The translations under genes and the position numbers were made by a program. A model generated the notes under the pieces. That model did not search any database. It was not told the origin of the DNA and saw nothing but the letters and a program-made list of their open reading frames with translations. From Ensifer sp. IC3342 (GTDB lineage: Bacteria > Pseudomonadota > Alphaproteobacteria > Rhizobiales > Rhizobiaceae), in assembly GCF_020193655.1 (NCBI RefSeq), contig NZ_JADYVE010000001.1, positions 186,001 through 250,000 of the forward strand: a stretch of 64,000 nt of DNA, written 5' to 3'. This document shows positions 17,536 to 27,128 of this stretch, piece after piece (position 1 is the stretch's first letter; each line of letters opens with the position of its first letter).

Positions 17536-18639
17536 TTAGTCGCGGAGCTCGATCGCCGTCGATTTCGGATATTCGCCGACGAAGCCACGCCAATGAGCGA
17601 TGGCGAAGCCGAGCACGACCAGCGCACCCGCCTGGTGGAGCACGCCCCAGCCGATCGGCACCTCAAGCACGAGCGTCGTGATGCCGATCATCGCCTGGAC
17701 GGTTACCAGGACGAAGAGAACTACAGAGCGTCGCGCATGCGTCGTTTCCGGCGCCGACCGCAATGAAGCAAGCATGTGCGCCAGTGCCAGCGCGAACAAC
17801 ACATATGCGCCGGCACGATGGAAGAATTGCACAGTCTTCGGATTCTCGAACAGATTGATCCAGGCCGGTTGCTGCACGAACAGCCCTCCCGGGATGACCG
17901 CGCCGTCCATCAGCGGCCAGGTATTGTACGTAAAGCCTGCATCGAGGCCGGCCACCAGCGCGCCCAGATAGATCTGGAAGAGGCTCCCAAAAGCGAGGAT
18001 CGCCGCCATCGATCGCGACCTTTTCGTCGGCGCGGCATCGCCCGAATGCGGGCAAAGACCGCGCAGGATCCACATACAGGCAGCAAAGATCAGGCAGGCG
18101 ATGACGAGATGCGTCGCAAGCCGGTACTGGCTGACTTCGGTACGTTCGACGAGGCCGGAGGAGACCATCCACCAGCCAATGAAGCCCTGGAAGCCACCGA
18201 GCGCCAGAATGCCGAGAAGCGGCCACCTCAAGCGTCGCTCGATCCGGCCCGTAACCCAGAAGAAGAAAAGCGGCAGCGCGAAGATCACGCCGATGGCGCG
18301 CGCCAGCAGCCGATGCGCCCACTCCCACCAGAAGATCGTCTTGAACTCCCCGACCGTCATGCCCTTGTTGAGCTGCTCGTATTGCGGAATGCGCTGATAG
18401 AGCCGGAACTCCTCTTCCCATTCCTCGGCGGAAAGCGGCGGTATGACGCCATGAACGGGCTTCCACTCCGTGATCGAAAGACCGGATTCGGTCAATCGCG
18501 TCGCACCGCCAACGAGCACCAAGGCGAACAGAGCGAAGAGAACGGCTGCAAGCCAGCCGCGGATTTGCCGGCGGTTGCGCTCCGTCCTGCCGATCTCGCT
18601 CAGCAGCGTCTGTTCTGTTGCCAACTCGACGTGGGCCAT
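17536..18639 (-). CDS. ctaA: Heme A synthase (COX15/CtaA)
   Basis: 367-residue inner-membrane oxygenase that converts heme O to heme A for aa3-type cytochrome oxidase. Eight predicted helices carry the four expected heme-ligand histidines, in [26 protein letters not shown] and LHQAGALV. The [19 protein letters not shown] loop is diagnostic for the type 2 alphaproteobacterial/mitochondrial COX15 group. The start at 18639 ([10 protein letters not shown]) has AGAGGAAAATC before it. A longer frame upstream lacks a site. Single-gene unit with its 3' end facing argC. Confidence 0.96.
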   Translation of the reverse strand: MAHVELATEQTLLSEIGRTERNRRQIRGWLAAVLFALFALVLVGGATRLTESGLSITEWKPVHGVIPPLSAEEWEEEFRLYQRIPQYEQLNKGMTVGEFKTIFWWEWAHRLLARAIGVIFALPLFFFWVTGRIERRLRWPLLGILALGGFQGFIGWWMVSSGLVERTEVSQYRLATHLVIACLIFAACMWILRGLCPHSGDAAPTKRSRSMAAILAFGSLFQIYLGALVAGLDAGFTYNTWPLMDGAVIPGGLFVQQPAWINLFENPKTVQFFHRAGAYVLFALALAHMLASLRSAPETTHARRSVVLFVLVTVQAMIGITTLVLEVPIGWGVLHQAGALVVLGFAIAHWRGFVGEYPKSTAIELRD

Positions 18640-18774
18640 GGATTTTCCTCTTTTCTCACCGGGACGCGGGCATACCTGCGGCAAGTTCCAGCCCAGCCAG
18701 CCCCGAAAGCCGTTGATTTGCACCAGAGTGCCGTGCAAAACAAGGCCGAAGCCTTTGCGGCATGCCGTCGCGGC

Positions 18775-18877
18775 TACTGCATGTTTTCCTCAAAATCGTA
18801 CCGACTTGAGGAAACATGCAGCAACTCAAAGTGCTACAGCGTCGTTTGCGCGTCCGATAAGACGCGCGGCGCTGTAG
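18775..18877 (+). repeat. RIME-type repeat, complete copy
   Basis: Hairpin A from CTGCATGTTTTCCTCA to TGAGGAAACATGCAG (loop around CGTACCG), then hairpin B from CTACAGCG to CGCTGTAG with inner GCGCGTC/GACGCGC. It lies between the divergent starts of ctaA and the DUF2842 gene. Confidence 0.9.
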
Positions 18878-18907
18878 TGAAAGCGCAAGCGATCCGAAAG
18901 AAATGAA

Positions 18908-19120
18908 ATGCCCGTACGCCTCAGAAAACTGATCGGCACGATCCTCATCATCATCCTTGTCGTCGTTTACGCGCTGGCGGCCGTCACCTTCGCTTCGTTG
19001 CTGCTCGGCACATCGCCCTGGTGGGTGCATCTACTCTATTTCTTCCTGACGGGCCTGCTGTGGATCCTCCCCGCGATGCTGATCATCAAGTGGATGGAAA
19101 AGCCCGCCAAGAACCGCTGA
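18908..19120 (+). CDS. DUF2842 small membrane protein
   Basis: 70 residues with two hydrophobic helices (about 8-32 and 40-60) separated by TSPWWVHLLYFF. The PVRLRKLIGT N-terminus and WILPAMLIIKWMEKP end fit DUF2842, a conserved alphaproteobacterial family of unknown function. In several genomes it sits near the cytochrome oxidase assembly gene ctaA, as here, which hints at a respiratory membrane role without proving it. The phosphoesterase gene begins 15 bases downstream. Confidence 0.85.
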   Translation: MPVRLRKLIGTILIIILVVVYALAAVTFASLLLGTSPWWVHLLYFFLTGLLWILPAMLIIKWMEKPAKNR

Positions 19121-19135
19121 TGGCGGGGGCATGTG

Positions 19136-19876
19136 ATGAAGATCGCGGTTATTTCCGATATTCACGGCAACGATCTCGCCCTCGAGGCGGTGCTTGCCGA
19201 CATCGCCGCGCAGGGCATCGCGGAGATCGTCAATCTCGGTGATCATCTGAGCGGCCCGCTCAACGCCGCTCGAACCGCCGACATCCTGATCAGACACGAC
19301 ATGCCCGCGATCCGCGGCAACCACGATCGCTATCTTCTCACGCGCGATCCCGCGCACATGGGGCCCTCCGACCGGGTCGCTTATGACGAACTCGAGCCAC
19401 CGCATATGGCGTGGCTTGCCTCCTTGCCCGAAACCCTGGCCTATCGAGACGCGCTTTTCCTTTGTCACGGCACGCCGCGCAGCGACGAATCGTACTGGCT
19501 GGAAACGCTGACGGCCGATGGTGTCGTCCACATGGCGGGGCACGACATCATCGAGAGCTTTGCCTCGGACATCGATTATCCGGTGATCCTTTGCGGCCAT
19601 ACGCACATTCCGCGGGCCGTGCGGCTCGCGGACGGCCGGCTCGTCGTCAACCCTGGCAGCGTCGGCTGCCCCGGCTACGACGATGACGAACCCGTTCCCC
19701 ATAAGGTTGAAACCGGATCGCCAGACGCGCGCTATGCGATCGTCGAAAGCACGGCCGGCAACTGGAATGTCACGTTCCGTTGCGTGCGCTACGACCACAT
19801 GGGGATGTCGCGCCTTGCCGCACGTCGCAACCGTCCCGAATGGGCAAGGGCACTTGCAACCGGCTTCCTCGACTGA
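19136..19876 (+). CDS. YfcE-like metallophosphoesterase
   Basis: 246-residue calcineurin-like phosphoesterase with the full metal-ligand set: SDIHGND (residues 8-14), NLGDHLSG, IRGNHDR, and the C-terminal CGHTHIPR followed by NPGSVGCP. Members hydrolyse phosphodiesters or phosphomonoesters with two bound metal ions; the substrate is unknown. ATG at 19136 is used; a GTG one codon earlier is an equal alternative. Likely co-transcribed with the DUF2842 gene. After it come 240 bases in which I see no gene. Confidence 0.9.
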   Translation: MKIAVISDIHGNDLALEAVLADIAAQGIAEIVNLGDHLSGPLNAARTADILIRHDMPAIRGNHDRYLLTRDPAHMGPSDRVAYDELEPPHMAWLASLPETLAYRDALFLCHGTPRSDESYWLETLTADGVVHMAGHDIIESFASDIDYPVILCGHTHIPRAVRLADGRLVVNPGSVGCPGYDDDEPVPHKVETGSPDARYAIVESTAGNWNVTFRCVRYDHMGMSRLAARRNRPEWARALATGFLD

Positions 19877-20117
19877 CTCTATTGTGCGCGTTCCGGCGCG
19901 TGGAGTCCGCACCGGTGATTGGAGCAATGCTTCGCGTTACCTTGTCGACCGGCCACTCCCCCCAGGCAATCGCCTGCACTTGTCGATGGTTTCCGCGGGG
20001 ACGTGCATTCTGACGACAGGTGCGCTTCATGCTTTGCTAACCGCGTTCTGCTGTCGCTTGCGAAATAGCCGCCACTCCGCTCGAAATTAAGCTGAATCTA
20101 GCGACATCTGCGCTTCA

Positions 20118-21410
20118 ATGGATCCACGACCGCGCTTCCGAATGGTAGAAGAAATGCCGAATGCCTGCTTCACTTCGACGTCGTTGGACGAGCCGCTGCC
20201 GAACGATCGCGTCTCAAGCCACTGTTCAGAAGCACAAGGCGCCGAAAAGATAACGATCTCCATCCACACCGACATGGCCGCACTCGAAACAGAATGGCGC
20301 GTTCTCGACGAGAACGACCAGAACTCGCTGCATCAAAGCTTCGACTGGTGCGCCGCCTGGCGGAAAACGCATAGAGGCAAGATGGTCTTCGTTCGCGCCG
20401 TGCGCGGCCGGCAAACGCTCTTTATCCTGCCGCTCGAAATCGGCAGCGGACGCTTCTTCCGCACGGCGCGCCTGATCGGCTCCGATCATAGCAATCTCAA
20501 TACCGGCTTGTTTCCCGACGAGGACGCAATGCCGTCCGCGGAACTCATGCGCGTGCTGACCTGCGGAATCAAACGCCAGCTGCGGGGGCTCGCAGACATC
20601 GTCACGCTCGACAGAACGCCTGCGACGTGGCGCGGGAAGATTCATCCGCTCGCCGCCCTGCCCGCCCTGCGGAATATCAACGCCTCGCTTCAATTGCCGC
20701 TCCGCGGAAATATGGAACGCACGCTGGCACAACTCAACGCAAAGCGGCGACGCAGGAAGATGCGGATATCGGAGCGGCGTCTCGCCGCCTTTGGCGGCTA
20801 CGACTACGTGGTTGCCCGCGAGACATCGGAAGCGCACGCGCTTCTGGAAACCTTCTTCCAGCAGAAGGCGGCACGCTTCGAGGCGCACGGCCTGCCGGAC
20901 GTGTTTCAGGACGCCGAAACACGCGCCTTCTTCCATCAGCTCGTAGAGCGTGGTCAAACGGCGGACGGCCGATTGCTGGAGCTCAACGCCATTCACCTCA
21001 AAGGCGAGCATGGAGGCCGGATCCTTGCGATTGCCGGCCTTTCACGCAAGGGCGACCACGTCATCTGCCAATTCGGCTCGATTGACGAGGAGATCGCCGC
21101 CGACAGCAGTCCGGGAGAGTTGTTGTTTTACAGGATAATCGAGCGGCTGTGTTCCGAAGGCGTTGCGCTCTTCGATTTCGGGATCGGCGATCAGCCCTAC
21201 AAACGCTCGTGGTGCACAATCGAAACCCAGTTGCGGGACATCGTCTTGCCCGTGACGCTCCGCGGACACCTGGCCGCCCGTGTTCATCGCGGAGCAATGC
21301 TGGTCAAGCGGCTGATAAAGGCGAACAAAGCATCCTACGCGTTCGTGCAGCGGCTGCGCCAGCGGCGTCAATCAACGCTGAAGCCGGCGGTTTCGGCGGA
21401 CGAACATTGA
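20118..21410 (+). CDS. BioF2/CelD-like GNAT-fold acyltransferase
   Basis: Up to 430 residues. The C-terminal two thirds match the BioF2-like (Acetyltransf_6) domain also found in FemAB-type proteins: KRRRRKMRISERRL near 215, LELNAIHLKGEHGGRILAIAGL near 295, and ELLFYRIIERLCSEGVALFDFGIGDQPYKRSW near 335-365. Family members attached to polysaccharide loci are annotated CelD-like and are thought to acylate sugars or aminoacyl groups; the donor is unknown. The start is uncertain: in-frame ATGs at 20142 and 20154 are possible, and none has a clear ribosome site. It converges on the Wzz-like gene of the polysaccharide cluster, 24 bases away. Confidence 0.8.
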   Translation: MDPRPRFRMVEEMPNACFTSTSLDEPLPNDRVSSHCSEAQGAEKITISIHTDMAALETEWRVLDENDQNSLHQSFDWCAAWRKTHRGKMVFVRAVRGRQTLFILPLEIGSGRFFRTARLIGSDHSNLNTGLFPDEDAMPSAELMRVLTCGIKRQLRGLADIVTLDRTPATWRGKIHPLAALPALRNINASLQLPLRGNMERTLAQLNAKRRRRKMRISERRLAAFGGYDYVVARETSEAHALLETFFQQKAARFEAHGLPDVFQDAETRAFFHQLVERGQTADGRLLELNAIHLKGEHGGRILAIAGLSRKGDHVICQFGSIDEEIAADSSPGELLFYRIIERLCSEGVALFDFGIGDQPYKRSWCTIETQLRDIVLPVTLRGHLAARVHRGAMLVKRLIKANKASYAFVQRLRQRRQSTLKPAVSADEH

Positions 21411-21434
21411 GCGGCTGAACGGCCCACGTGCCCT

Positions 21435-23570
21435 TCAGGCCGCGTGGCGATCCGGGAGGTCGGGATCGCGTTCGCGCTGTCCAGTCATCAGCACGATGTT
21501 GCGGTATCCGGCCTCGCCGAAGTCTGTGAGCAGTTCCACAATCCGCTCATCGCTGACGGACGAAGCCGACAGTATGATCTCCGTTCCCTCTCGCCGCGCA
21601 ATTCTGGATACGGCGCTGGCGTCAGCCGGACCACACTCGATCAGGACCAGATCATAGGCATTGGTGAGCGCATCGACGATCATCTGCAGCCGCTCGATAC
21701 CGCGCATTGCTGTCCGGGGGTCCGAATTCCCCCGGGGAATAATATGCGCTTCCGAGAGGCGGTCCGCGTGTATCGATTCGGCGAAGGCGACTTCGGCGGA
21801 CAGCAGGTTCGTTATCCCCGGCATCGTCGACGACTGCGCCATCAGCCGCGTCGGGCAGGCTGAGCCGGAAAGGTCGATGAGAACGACCTTCTGTCCGTCC
21901 TCCGCCAGGAGCCGCGCCAGCATCACAGTCGCCGTCGATCCTTCGTCGCCGCCCGGCGATACGGAAACGGCGATCCGGACGTTTTGGTCGAGAAGGTGAG
22001 CGGCAACGAACTCGATCGAGAAGTCGCTTTCCGCCGTCTTCGTTTCCTCCACGGGTTCAAGGTCCTGTCCGGCCGCGTCGGTGTTCGCGAGCGCAAGCAT
22101 CGAATCCGCAGGCTCCGGCTCCACCAGGACGACCGGTGATTGTTCGGAAGCTTCCGGTTCCGCGATGGAAACCGGCTTGAGCGCCCGTCCGCTGAAGAGC
22201 TCGCCAAGCATGATGACGACGCAACCGATCAGGAAGGTGGCGAGCGCCGCGACCACCGTGATCGGCATTACCTTCGGGAAGTTCGGGGTGCTTGGAACGA
22301 CCGCGTTCGAAATCACGCGCGCATCTGCCGGCGTTGCGTTCGCGACCGTGCGCGATGTCGCCTCCCTGTAGCGGGCGAGATAGGTTTCGAGAAGCTGCCG
22401 CTGCGCAGTTGCCTCGCGCTCCAATGCCCGCAAGCCGACCTCTTCCTCTCCCGCCTGTGCGGATTGCGCTTTCAGCGTGTTAAGGCGCTGCAGCAACTGC
22501 TCTTCGCGCAACTGCCCGACCTTGGCTTCGTTCTCCAGGCTTACGAGAACCTTCTGCGTCTCGGCGCGGATTTGCTGCCTGATGCCTTCAAGCTGGGATT
22601 TCAGTGCCTTGAGCCGCGGGTGGCCGTCGAGCAATGACGTCGACAGGTCAGCAATCTGCGCCCGGACGTTGGCTTCGTTTTCCTTCAACCGCTGGATCAT
22701 CTGCGAACCGACGACGTCGGTCAGTGTGTCTGGCGCGCGACCGTCGGCGAGCGCCGCCCGCACGCCTTTCGCGCGTGCTTCGGCATTGGCCCGCTCTCCG
22801 CGCACGCGGGCGAGCTCGCTCGAAATATCGGTGAGCTCGCGTGTGGCGAAGTTTTCCGTCTGGCCGGCCGGCAGGAGGCCGGAGGAGGCACGGTAGGCCG
22901 CAACTTTCGCCTCGGCCTCACGCACCTTCTCGCGAAGGTTGGCGATTTCCGGCTCCAGCCAACGGCTCGCCTCGGAATTCGAATCGAGTTTCGCGCCGCT
23001 CTGCAGGGACAAATAGACTTTTGCCATCTCATCGGGGATGGCCGCCGCAAGCTTGGGGTCTTTCGAGGTGAAGGCGATGGCGATCACGCGCGACTTTTCG
23101 ACCTGATAAACCTGTAGCTTGGACTCGAACTCCTTCAGCACCCGTTCTTCGGGCGGCAGGTCGAGAGGGTTCTTCTTGACGCCGAGCATCACAAGGAGAT
23201 CGGAAAGCGCCGAGGGTTCGGCCGAAGGATCGAACTCCTTGCGTTCATGCAGTTTCATGTTGCGCGCGACCTGTTTGATCAGATCGGCCGAGCGCAGCAC
23301 TTGCACCTGGCTTGAAATACCCGATTCATCGAAAACCCGGTCGGATCCCGGGGTAGCCTGGTTTGCTCCGCTGAACTCCGGTTCACGCGACTCGATCAGC
23401 AGTCGCGCTTCGCTCTGGTACTGTGGAGCGATCATCGTCGCGGTTGTGAATGCCGCGCCCGCGACGCACGCGGTGGCGAGCAAAACCCGGACACGCCGCT
23501 CCCAAACGGCGCGGAAGAGGCCGCCGAGATCTATATCCACGTCCTGCTGCCCGCCGCTGATGCTCGACAT
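21435..23570 (-). CDS. Wzz/ExoP-like polysaccharide co-polymerase with degenerate kinase domain
   Basis: 711-residue inner-membrane chain-length regulator. A Wzz domain begins with a helix near 28-48 (RVLLATACVAGAAFTTATMI), followed by a long periplasmic coiled-coil rich in Glu/Ala/Arg (about 200-400). The second helix (PITVVAALATFLIGCVVIML) comes near 435-455. The cytoplasmic region resembles a BY-kinase ATPase but is eroded. At the Walker A position SPGGDEGST (538-546) has no lysine, while the A' strand VVLIDLSGS (near 565) and B strand DLVLIE (near 640) remain. No C-terminal tyrosine cluster is present. It should set polymer length but probably cannot autophosphorylate. Start ATG at 23570 with GGAGTTGAGG before it. 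Divergent from the export lipoprotein gene. Confidence 0.9.
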   Translation of the reverse strand: MSSISGGQQDVDIDLGGLFRAVWERRVRVLLATACVAGAAFTTATMIAPQYQSEARLLIESREPEFSGANQATPGSDRVFDESGISSQVQVLRSADLIKQVARNMKLHERKEFDPSAEPSALSDLLVMLGVKKNPLDLPPEERVLKEFESKLQVYQVEKSRVIAIAFTSKDPKLAAAIPDEMAKVYLSLQSGAKLDSNSEASRWLEPEIANLREKVREAEAKVAAYRASSGLLPAGQTENFATRELTDISSELARVRGERANAEARAKGVRAALADGRAPDTLTDVVGSQMIQRLKENEANVRAQIADLSTSLLDGHPRLKALKSQLEGIRQQIRAETQKVLVSLENEAKVGQLREEQLLQRLNTLKAQSAQAGEEEVGLRALEREATAQRQLLETYLARYREATSRTVANATPADARVISNAVVPSTPNFPKVMPITVVAALATFLIGCVVIMLGELFSGRALKPVSIAEPEASEQSPVVLVEPEPADSMLALANTDAAGQDLEPVEETKTAESDFSIEFVAAHLLDQNVRIAVSVSPGGDEGSTATVMLARLLAEDGQKVVLIDLSGSACPTRLMAQSSTMPGITNLLSAEVAFAESIHADRLSEAHIIPRGNSDPRTAMRGIERLQMIVDALTNAYDLVLIECGPADASAVSRIARREGTEIILSASSVSDERIVELLTDFGEAGYRNIVLMTGQRERDPDLPDRHAA

Positions 23571-23767
23571 GCCTCAACTCCGAAGGTTCTTCATTCGGCC
23601 GGAAGGTAAATGAACATGGTAACGCAAGGGTTAATTTCCAGCACAACCCTAGGGTGGCGCACCTCGTCGACGCCAAATCAAAATTCCCGGCGCAAGTTTA
23701 CCGGCTATTAACCCTAACGGATCGATAACGTCGCCAGAGGTGATCGTTTTCCGGAGCCCATAACCGC

Positions 23768-24343
23768 ATGTCGACCGCAGGCAAAAAGACAGCACGCGCT
23801 ATCGCATTGGCGATATTGTCGGCACTGGTCGGCGGCTGCACGAGCTACCAGCCGGCTCCCAAGGCCTTCAGCGAGGCCACCATTCAGCCCTACCGGCTGG
23901 ACAGCGGCGACCGCCTTCGCATCAACGTCTTCGAACAGGCCGGTCTCAGTGGCACCTATACCGTCGACCAAGCCGGCTATGTCGCCTTCCCGCTAATCGG
24001 CGCCGTACCGTCGCGCGGCCATACGCTGCCAGAACTGGAAGGCATGATCGCCGCAAAGTTGCGCGAGGGCTTTCTCCGGGATCCGGACGTCACGATCGAG
24101 GTGGATCGCTATCGCTCGGTGTTCATCATGGGCGAAGTAGGTCAGGCGGGCCAATACAGCTACGTTCCAGGCATGACGGTCCAGAATGCAATCGCGGTGG
24201 CCGGCGGCTTCTCGCCGCGTGCGAACCAGTCGAACGCCGACATCACCCGCAAGATCAACGGCCGCATCATTACCGGCCGCGTGCCGATTTCCGACCCGGT
24301 CATGGCCGGCGACACAATTTATGTCCGTGAACGGCTGTTCTGA
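23768..24343 (+). CDS. Wza/ExoF-like polysaccharide export lipoprotein
   Basis: 191-residue outer-membrane or periplasmic export protein. The signal peptide ends in a lipobox (ALVGGC, Cys near 27). The poly-export domain (YRLDSGDRLRINVFEQAGLSGTYTVDQAGYVAFPLIG) runs to about 110 and is followed by one SLBB-type domain (VFIMGEVGQAGQYSYVPGMTVQNAIAVAGGFSPRA). It is shorter than Wza (about 380) and of the single-SLBB ExoF type used in rhizobial exopolysaccharide loci. First gene of the rightward cluster; the next gene starts five bases after its stop. Confidence 0.92.
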   Translation: MSTAGKKTARAIALAILSALVGGCTSYQPAPKAFSEATIQPYRLDSGDRLRINVFEQAGLSGTYTVDQAGYVAFPLIGAVPSRGHTLPELEGMIAAKLREGFLRDPDVTIEVDRYRSVFIMGEVGQAGQYSYVPGMTVQNAIAVAGGFSPRANQSNADITRKINGRIITGRVPISDPVMAGDTIYVRERLF

Positions 24344-24348
24344 TATCC

Positions 24349-25506
24349 ATGCAGAGCGAACGTCCACTGCGCATCCTTCATTGCTTCAGGTCGCCGGTCG
24401 GCGGCATATTCCGGCACGTGCGTGATCTTGCCGAAGCCCACGCCAATGCCGGACACGAGGTTGGAATTCTGTGCGACAGCACGACCGGCGGCGCCCACGA
24501 GGATGCCCTGTTCGATGCGATCCGCCCCTATCTGGCGCTCGGCATCGTTCGCCTGCCCATTCACCGGGCCATCGGACCGTCCGACATTGTCGCCCTTTGG
24601 CGCAGCTACAACGAAATCAGAAGTTTGCAACCGGATGTGCTGCACGGGCACGGCGCCAAGGGCGGCGTCCTTGCGCGCATCATCGGTTCAGCCTTGCGGG
24701 TCAACAAGTATCGCGTAGCCCGCCTTTATTCGCCCCATGGCGGCAGCCTCCATTACGATGCGAGATCGTTGAAAGGCCGAGCGATTTTTCGTATCGAGCG
24801 GCTGCAGGAACGCCTCACAGACGCTCTCGTCTTCGTCTGCGACTATGAACGCCAAACCTATTTCACGAAGATCGGCCGGCCGCCCGGTCGCAACGAACTG
24901 ATTTATAACGGCATCGACGACCGCGAATTCGACCCCGTTACGGTTGCGCCCGACGCAGTGGATTTTCTGTATATCGGCATGATGCGGGACCTCAAGGGTC
25001 CCGACTTGTTTGTGGAGAGTTGTGCCGCGGCCGAGCGGATCGCCGGCCGCCCCCTCGCCGCGCTGATGATCGGCGACGGGCCGCAACAGCAGCAATACGA
25101 AGAGATGAAACTGCACAAGGGGCTGGCACGACGCATCAAGATGCTTCCGGCCATGAAGGCGAGAGAAGCCTTCGCACTTGCGCGCACGGTCGTCATCCCG
25201 TCCCGGGCGGAATCGATGCCCTACATAGTGCTCGAGGCGCTCGCCGCCGGCAAGCCCGTCATCGCAACACGGGTCGGCGGGATTCCGGAGGTATTCGGCG
25301 CGGACAGCGGTGCGCTTGCCGAACCCAACGTCGATTCGCTCGCTGCGATCATGGCCGCCACGATCATCGAGCGGGACTGGCCTGAGAGAATGATGCCGGA
25401 TCCCAAGGCGTTCAAATCCCGCTTCGCCGCGTCCGTTATGACGAAGAGCGTGATGGGGCTCTATCGCGATCTGGCTGGCGCGCAAGGACAGCTCCTTACA
25501 ACGTAA
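24349..25506 (+). CDS. Family 4 glycosyltransferase (EPS cluster)
   Basis: 385-residue GT-B fold glycosyltransferase. The N-terminal acceptor domain has the Gly-rich loop SPVGGIFRHVRDLAEAH and DVLHGHGAKGGVLAR; the C-terminal donor domain has LYIGMMRDLKGPDLFVE and the E-x7-E pair ESMPYIVLE near 285-293, followed by ALAAGKPVIATRVGGIPEV. It transfers a nucleotide-activated sugar to the growing lipid-linked repeat unit at the cytoplasmic face. Donor and linkage cannot be read from sequence. Five bases after the export lipoprotein and 59 bases before the priming transferase, so part of one operon. Confidence 0.92.
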   Translation: MQSERPLRILHCFRSPVGGIFRHVRDLAEAHANAGHEVGILCDSTTGGAHEDALFDAIRPYLALGIVRLPIHRAIGPSDIVALWRSYNEIRSLQPDVLHGHGAKGGVLARIIGSALRVNKYRVARLYSPHGGSLHYDARSLKGRAIFRIERLQERLTDALVFVCDYERQTYFTKIGRPPGRNELIYNGIDDREFDPVTVAPDAVDFLYIGMMRDLKGPDLFVESCAAAERIAGRPLAALMIGDGPQQQQYEEMKLHKGLARRIKMLPAMKAREAFALARTVVIPSRAESMPYIVLEALAAGKPVIATRVGGIPEVFGADSGALAEPNVDSLAAIMAATIIERDWPERMMPDPKAFKSRFAASVMTKSVMGLYRDLAGAQGQLLTT

Positions 25507-25565
25507 GCGTTTCTTAGTGGCTTTCTGCTATCCGGGCGCTGGGACTTTAGCGCCAGGACGAGACT

Positions 25566-27128
25566 ATGAACCACTACGAAAGGCCCGAGGCATTCAATCC
25601 GGAAGCGCTTCGCAAGAAGATCTCCGAGATTCGGACGGCCGCTCCCGAAGAGACGATGGGGGAGAAAGGCGCCACCGAGCTCAATCCGCTGGCTCGACAG
25701 ATCGCGCTTCAGTTTCGCGCCGATACCTATTCGCCCGCGATGATCACTGGTCTGATCCGGCTGCTCGACTTCTGCATTCTCTTCGCCATCGGCTATGGCA
25801 TCAACGCCTACTACGTCCGACCGGCCGTCGAACAACTGCCCGTCTATCTTGCGATCCTCGCCGGCGGATCGGCGCTCGCCGTCGCGGCAATTCAGATCGC
25901 CGATGGCTATCAGGTTCCTGCGCTCAGGGCTTGGCTGCGAATGACGCCGCGCGTTCTGGGCGCCTGGGCGACCGCCTTTGGAGCCATTGCGCTGGCGCTT
26001 TTCTTTCTGAAGTCCGGACATCAATATTCCCGCGTCTGGATCGCGGGATGGTTCATCGGCGGCTCGCTCTTCCTTATCGCTCAACGCGCCTTCATCGCCT
26101 ATTCGATCCGGCATTGGTCGCGGAACGGGACGATGGAACGTCGTGCCGTCATCGTCGGCGGTGGCCAGCCGGCCAAGGATCTGATCCGCACGATCGAACA
26201 TCAGCCGGACAACGATATCCGCATCTGCGGCATCTTCGACGATCGCGACGAGCGGCGATCACCGAACATGATCGCCGGCTATCCGAAATTGGGGACGGTC
26301 AACGAACTCGTCGAATTCGCCCGGCTTGCAAGAATCGACATGCTAATCATCTCGCTGCCGCTGACTGCAGAAAAGCGCATTCTCGAACTGTTGAGGAAGC
26401 TCTGGATCCTTCCGGTCGACATACGGCTGGCTGCGCACGCCAATAACTTGCGCTTCCGGCCGCGCAGCTATTCCCATGTCGGACAGGTTCCGATGCTTGA
26501 CATCTTCGACAAGCCGATCGCTGATTGGGACTCTGTGGCGAAGCGCTGTTTCGACATTTTCTTCAGCGTCGTCGCCCTTCTTCTCCTTTGGCCCGTGATG
26601 ATCGCCGCCGCTGTTGCCGTCAAGGTCACGTCGCCGGGGCCGATCATCTTCAAGCAGGCCCGACACGGCTTCAACAACGAGACGATCGAGGTTTACAAGT
26701 TCCGCTCGATGTATGCGCATATGAGCGACCCGACCGCTCGCAGCGCCGTCACCAAGGGAGACCCCCGGGTCACTTCCGTTGGCCGCTTCCTGCGTAAGTC
26801 GTCGATCGACGAGCTGCCGCAGATCTTCAACGTGTTGAAGGGCGAACTCTCGCTGGTCGGCCCGCGGCCCCACGCCGTTCTGGCGCAAACCCGGAACCGA
26901 ACCTATTCCGATGTCGTCGAGGGCTATTTTGCCCGCCATCGGGTCAAGCCGGGAGTGACCGGCTGGGCACAAATCAACGGTTGGCGCGGCGAGATTGACA
27001 ATGACGAAAAGATCCGCTTCCGCACCGCTTTCGACCTCTACTACATCGAAAACTGGTCCCTGCTCCTGGATCTCAAGATCCTTGTCCTGACGCCGTTCCG
27101 GTTGCTCAATACGGAAAACGCCTATTGA
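25566..27128 (+). CDS. Priming undecaprenyl-phosphate sugar phosphotransferase
   Basis: 520-residue polyprenyl-phosphate hexose-1-phosphate transferase. Four or five N-terminal helices (about 60-175) precede a CoA-binding-like Rossmann segment ([20 protein letters not shown]). The C-terminal catalytic domain follows, with [46 protein letters not shown] and LSLVGPRPH. The Asp-Glu of SIDELPQ and the basic motifs are present. It starts repeat-unit synthesis by loading a hexose phosphate (commonly glucose or galactose) on undecaprenyl phosphate at the inner membrane. Its stop overlaps the next start by four bases. Confidence 0.94.
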   Translation: MNHYERPEAFNPEALRKKISEIRTAAPEETMGEKGATELNPLARQIALQFRADTYSPAMITGLIRLLDFCILFAIGYGINAYYVRPAVEQLPVYLAILAGGSALAVAAIQIADGYQVPALRAWLRMTPRVLGAWATAFGAIALALFFLKSGHQYSRVWIAGWFIGGSLFLIAQRAFIAYSIRHWSRNGTMERRAVIVGGGQPAKDLIRTIEHQPDNDIRICGIFDDRDERRSPNMIAGYPKLGTVNELVEFARLARIDMLIISLPLTAEKRILELLRKLWILPVDIRLAAHANNLRFRPRSYSHVGQVPMLDIFDKPIADWDSVAKRCFDIFFSVVALLLLWPVMIAAAVAVKVTSPGPIIFKQARHGFNNETIEVYKFRSMYAHMSDPTARSAVTKGDPRVTSVGRFLRKSSIDELPQIFNVLKGELSLVGPRPHAVLAQTRNRTYSDVVEGYFARHRVKPGVTGWAQINGWRGEIDNDEKIRFRTAFDLYYIENWSLLLDLKILVLTPFRLLNTENAY

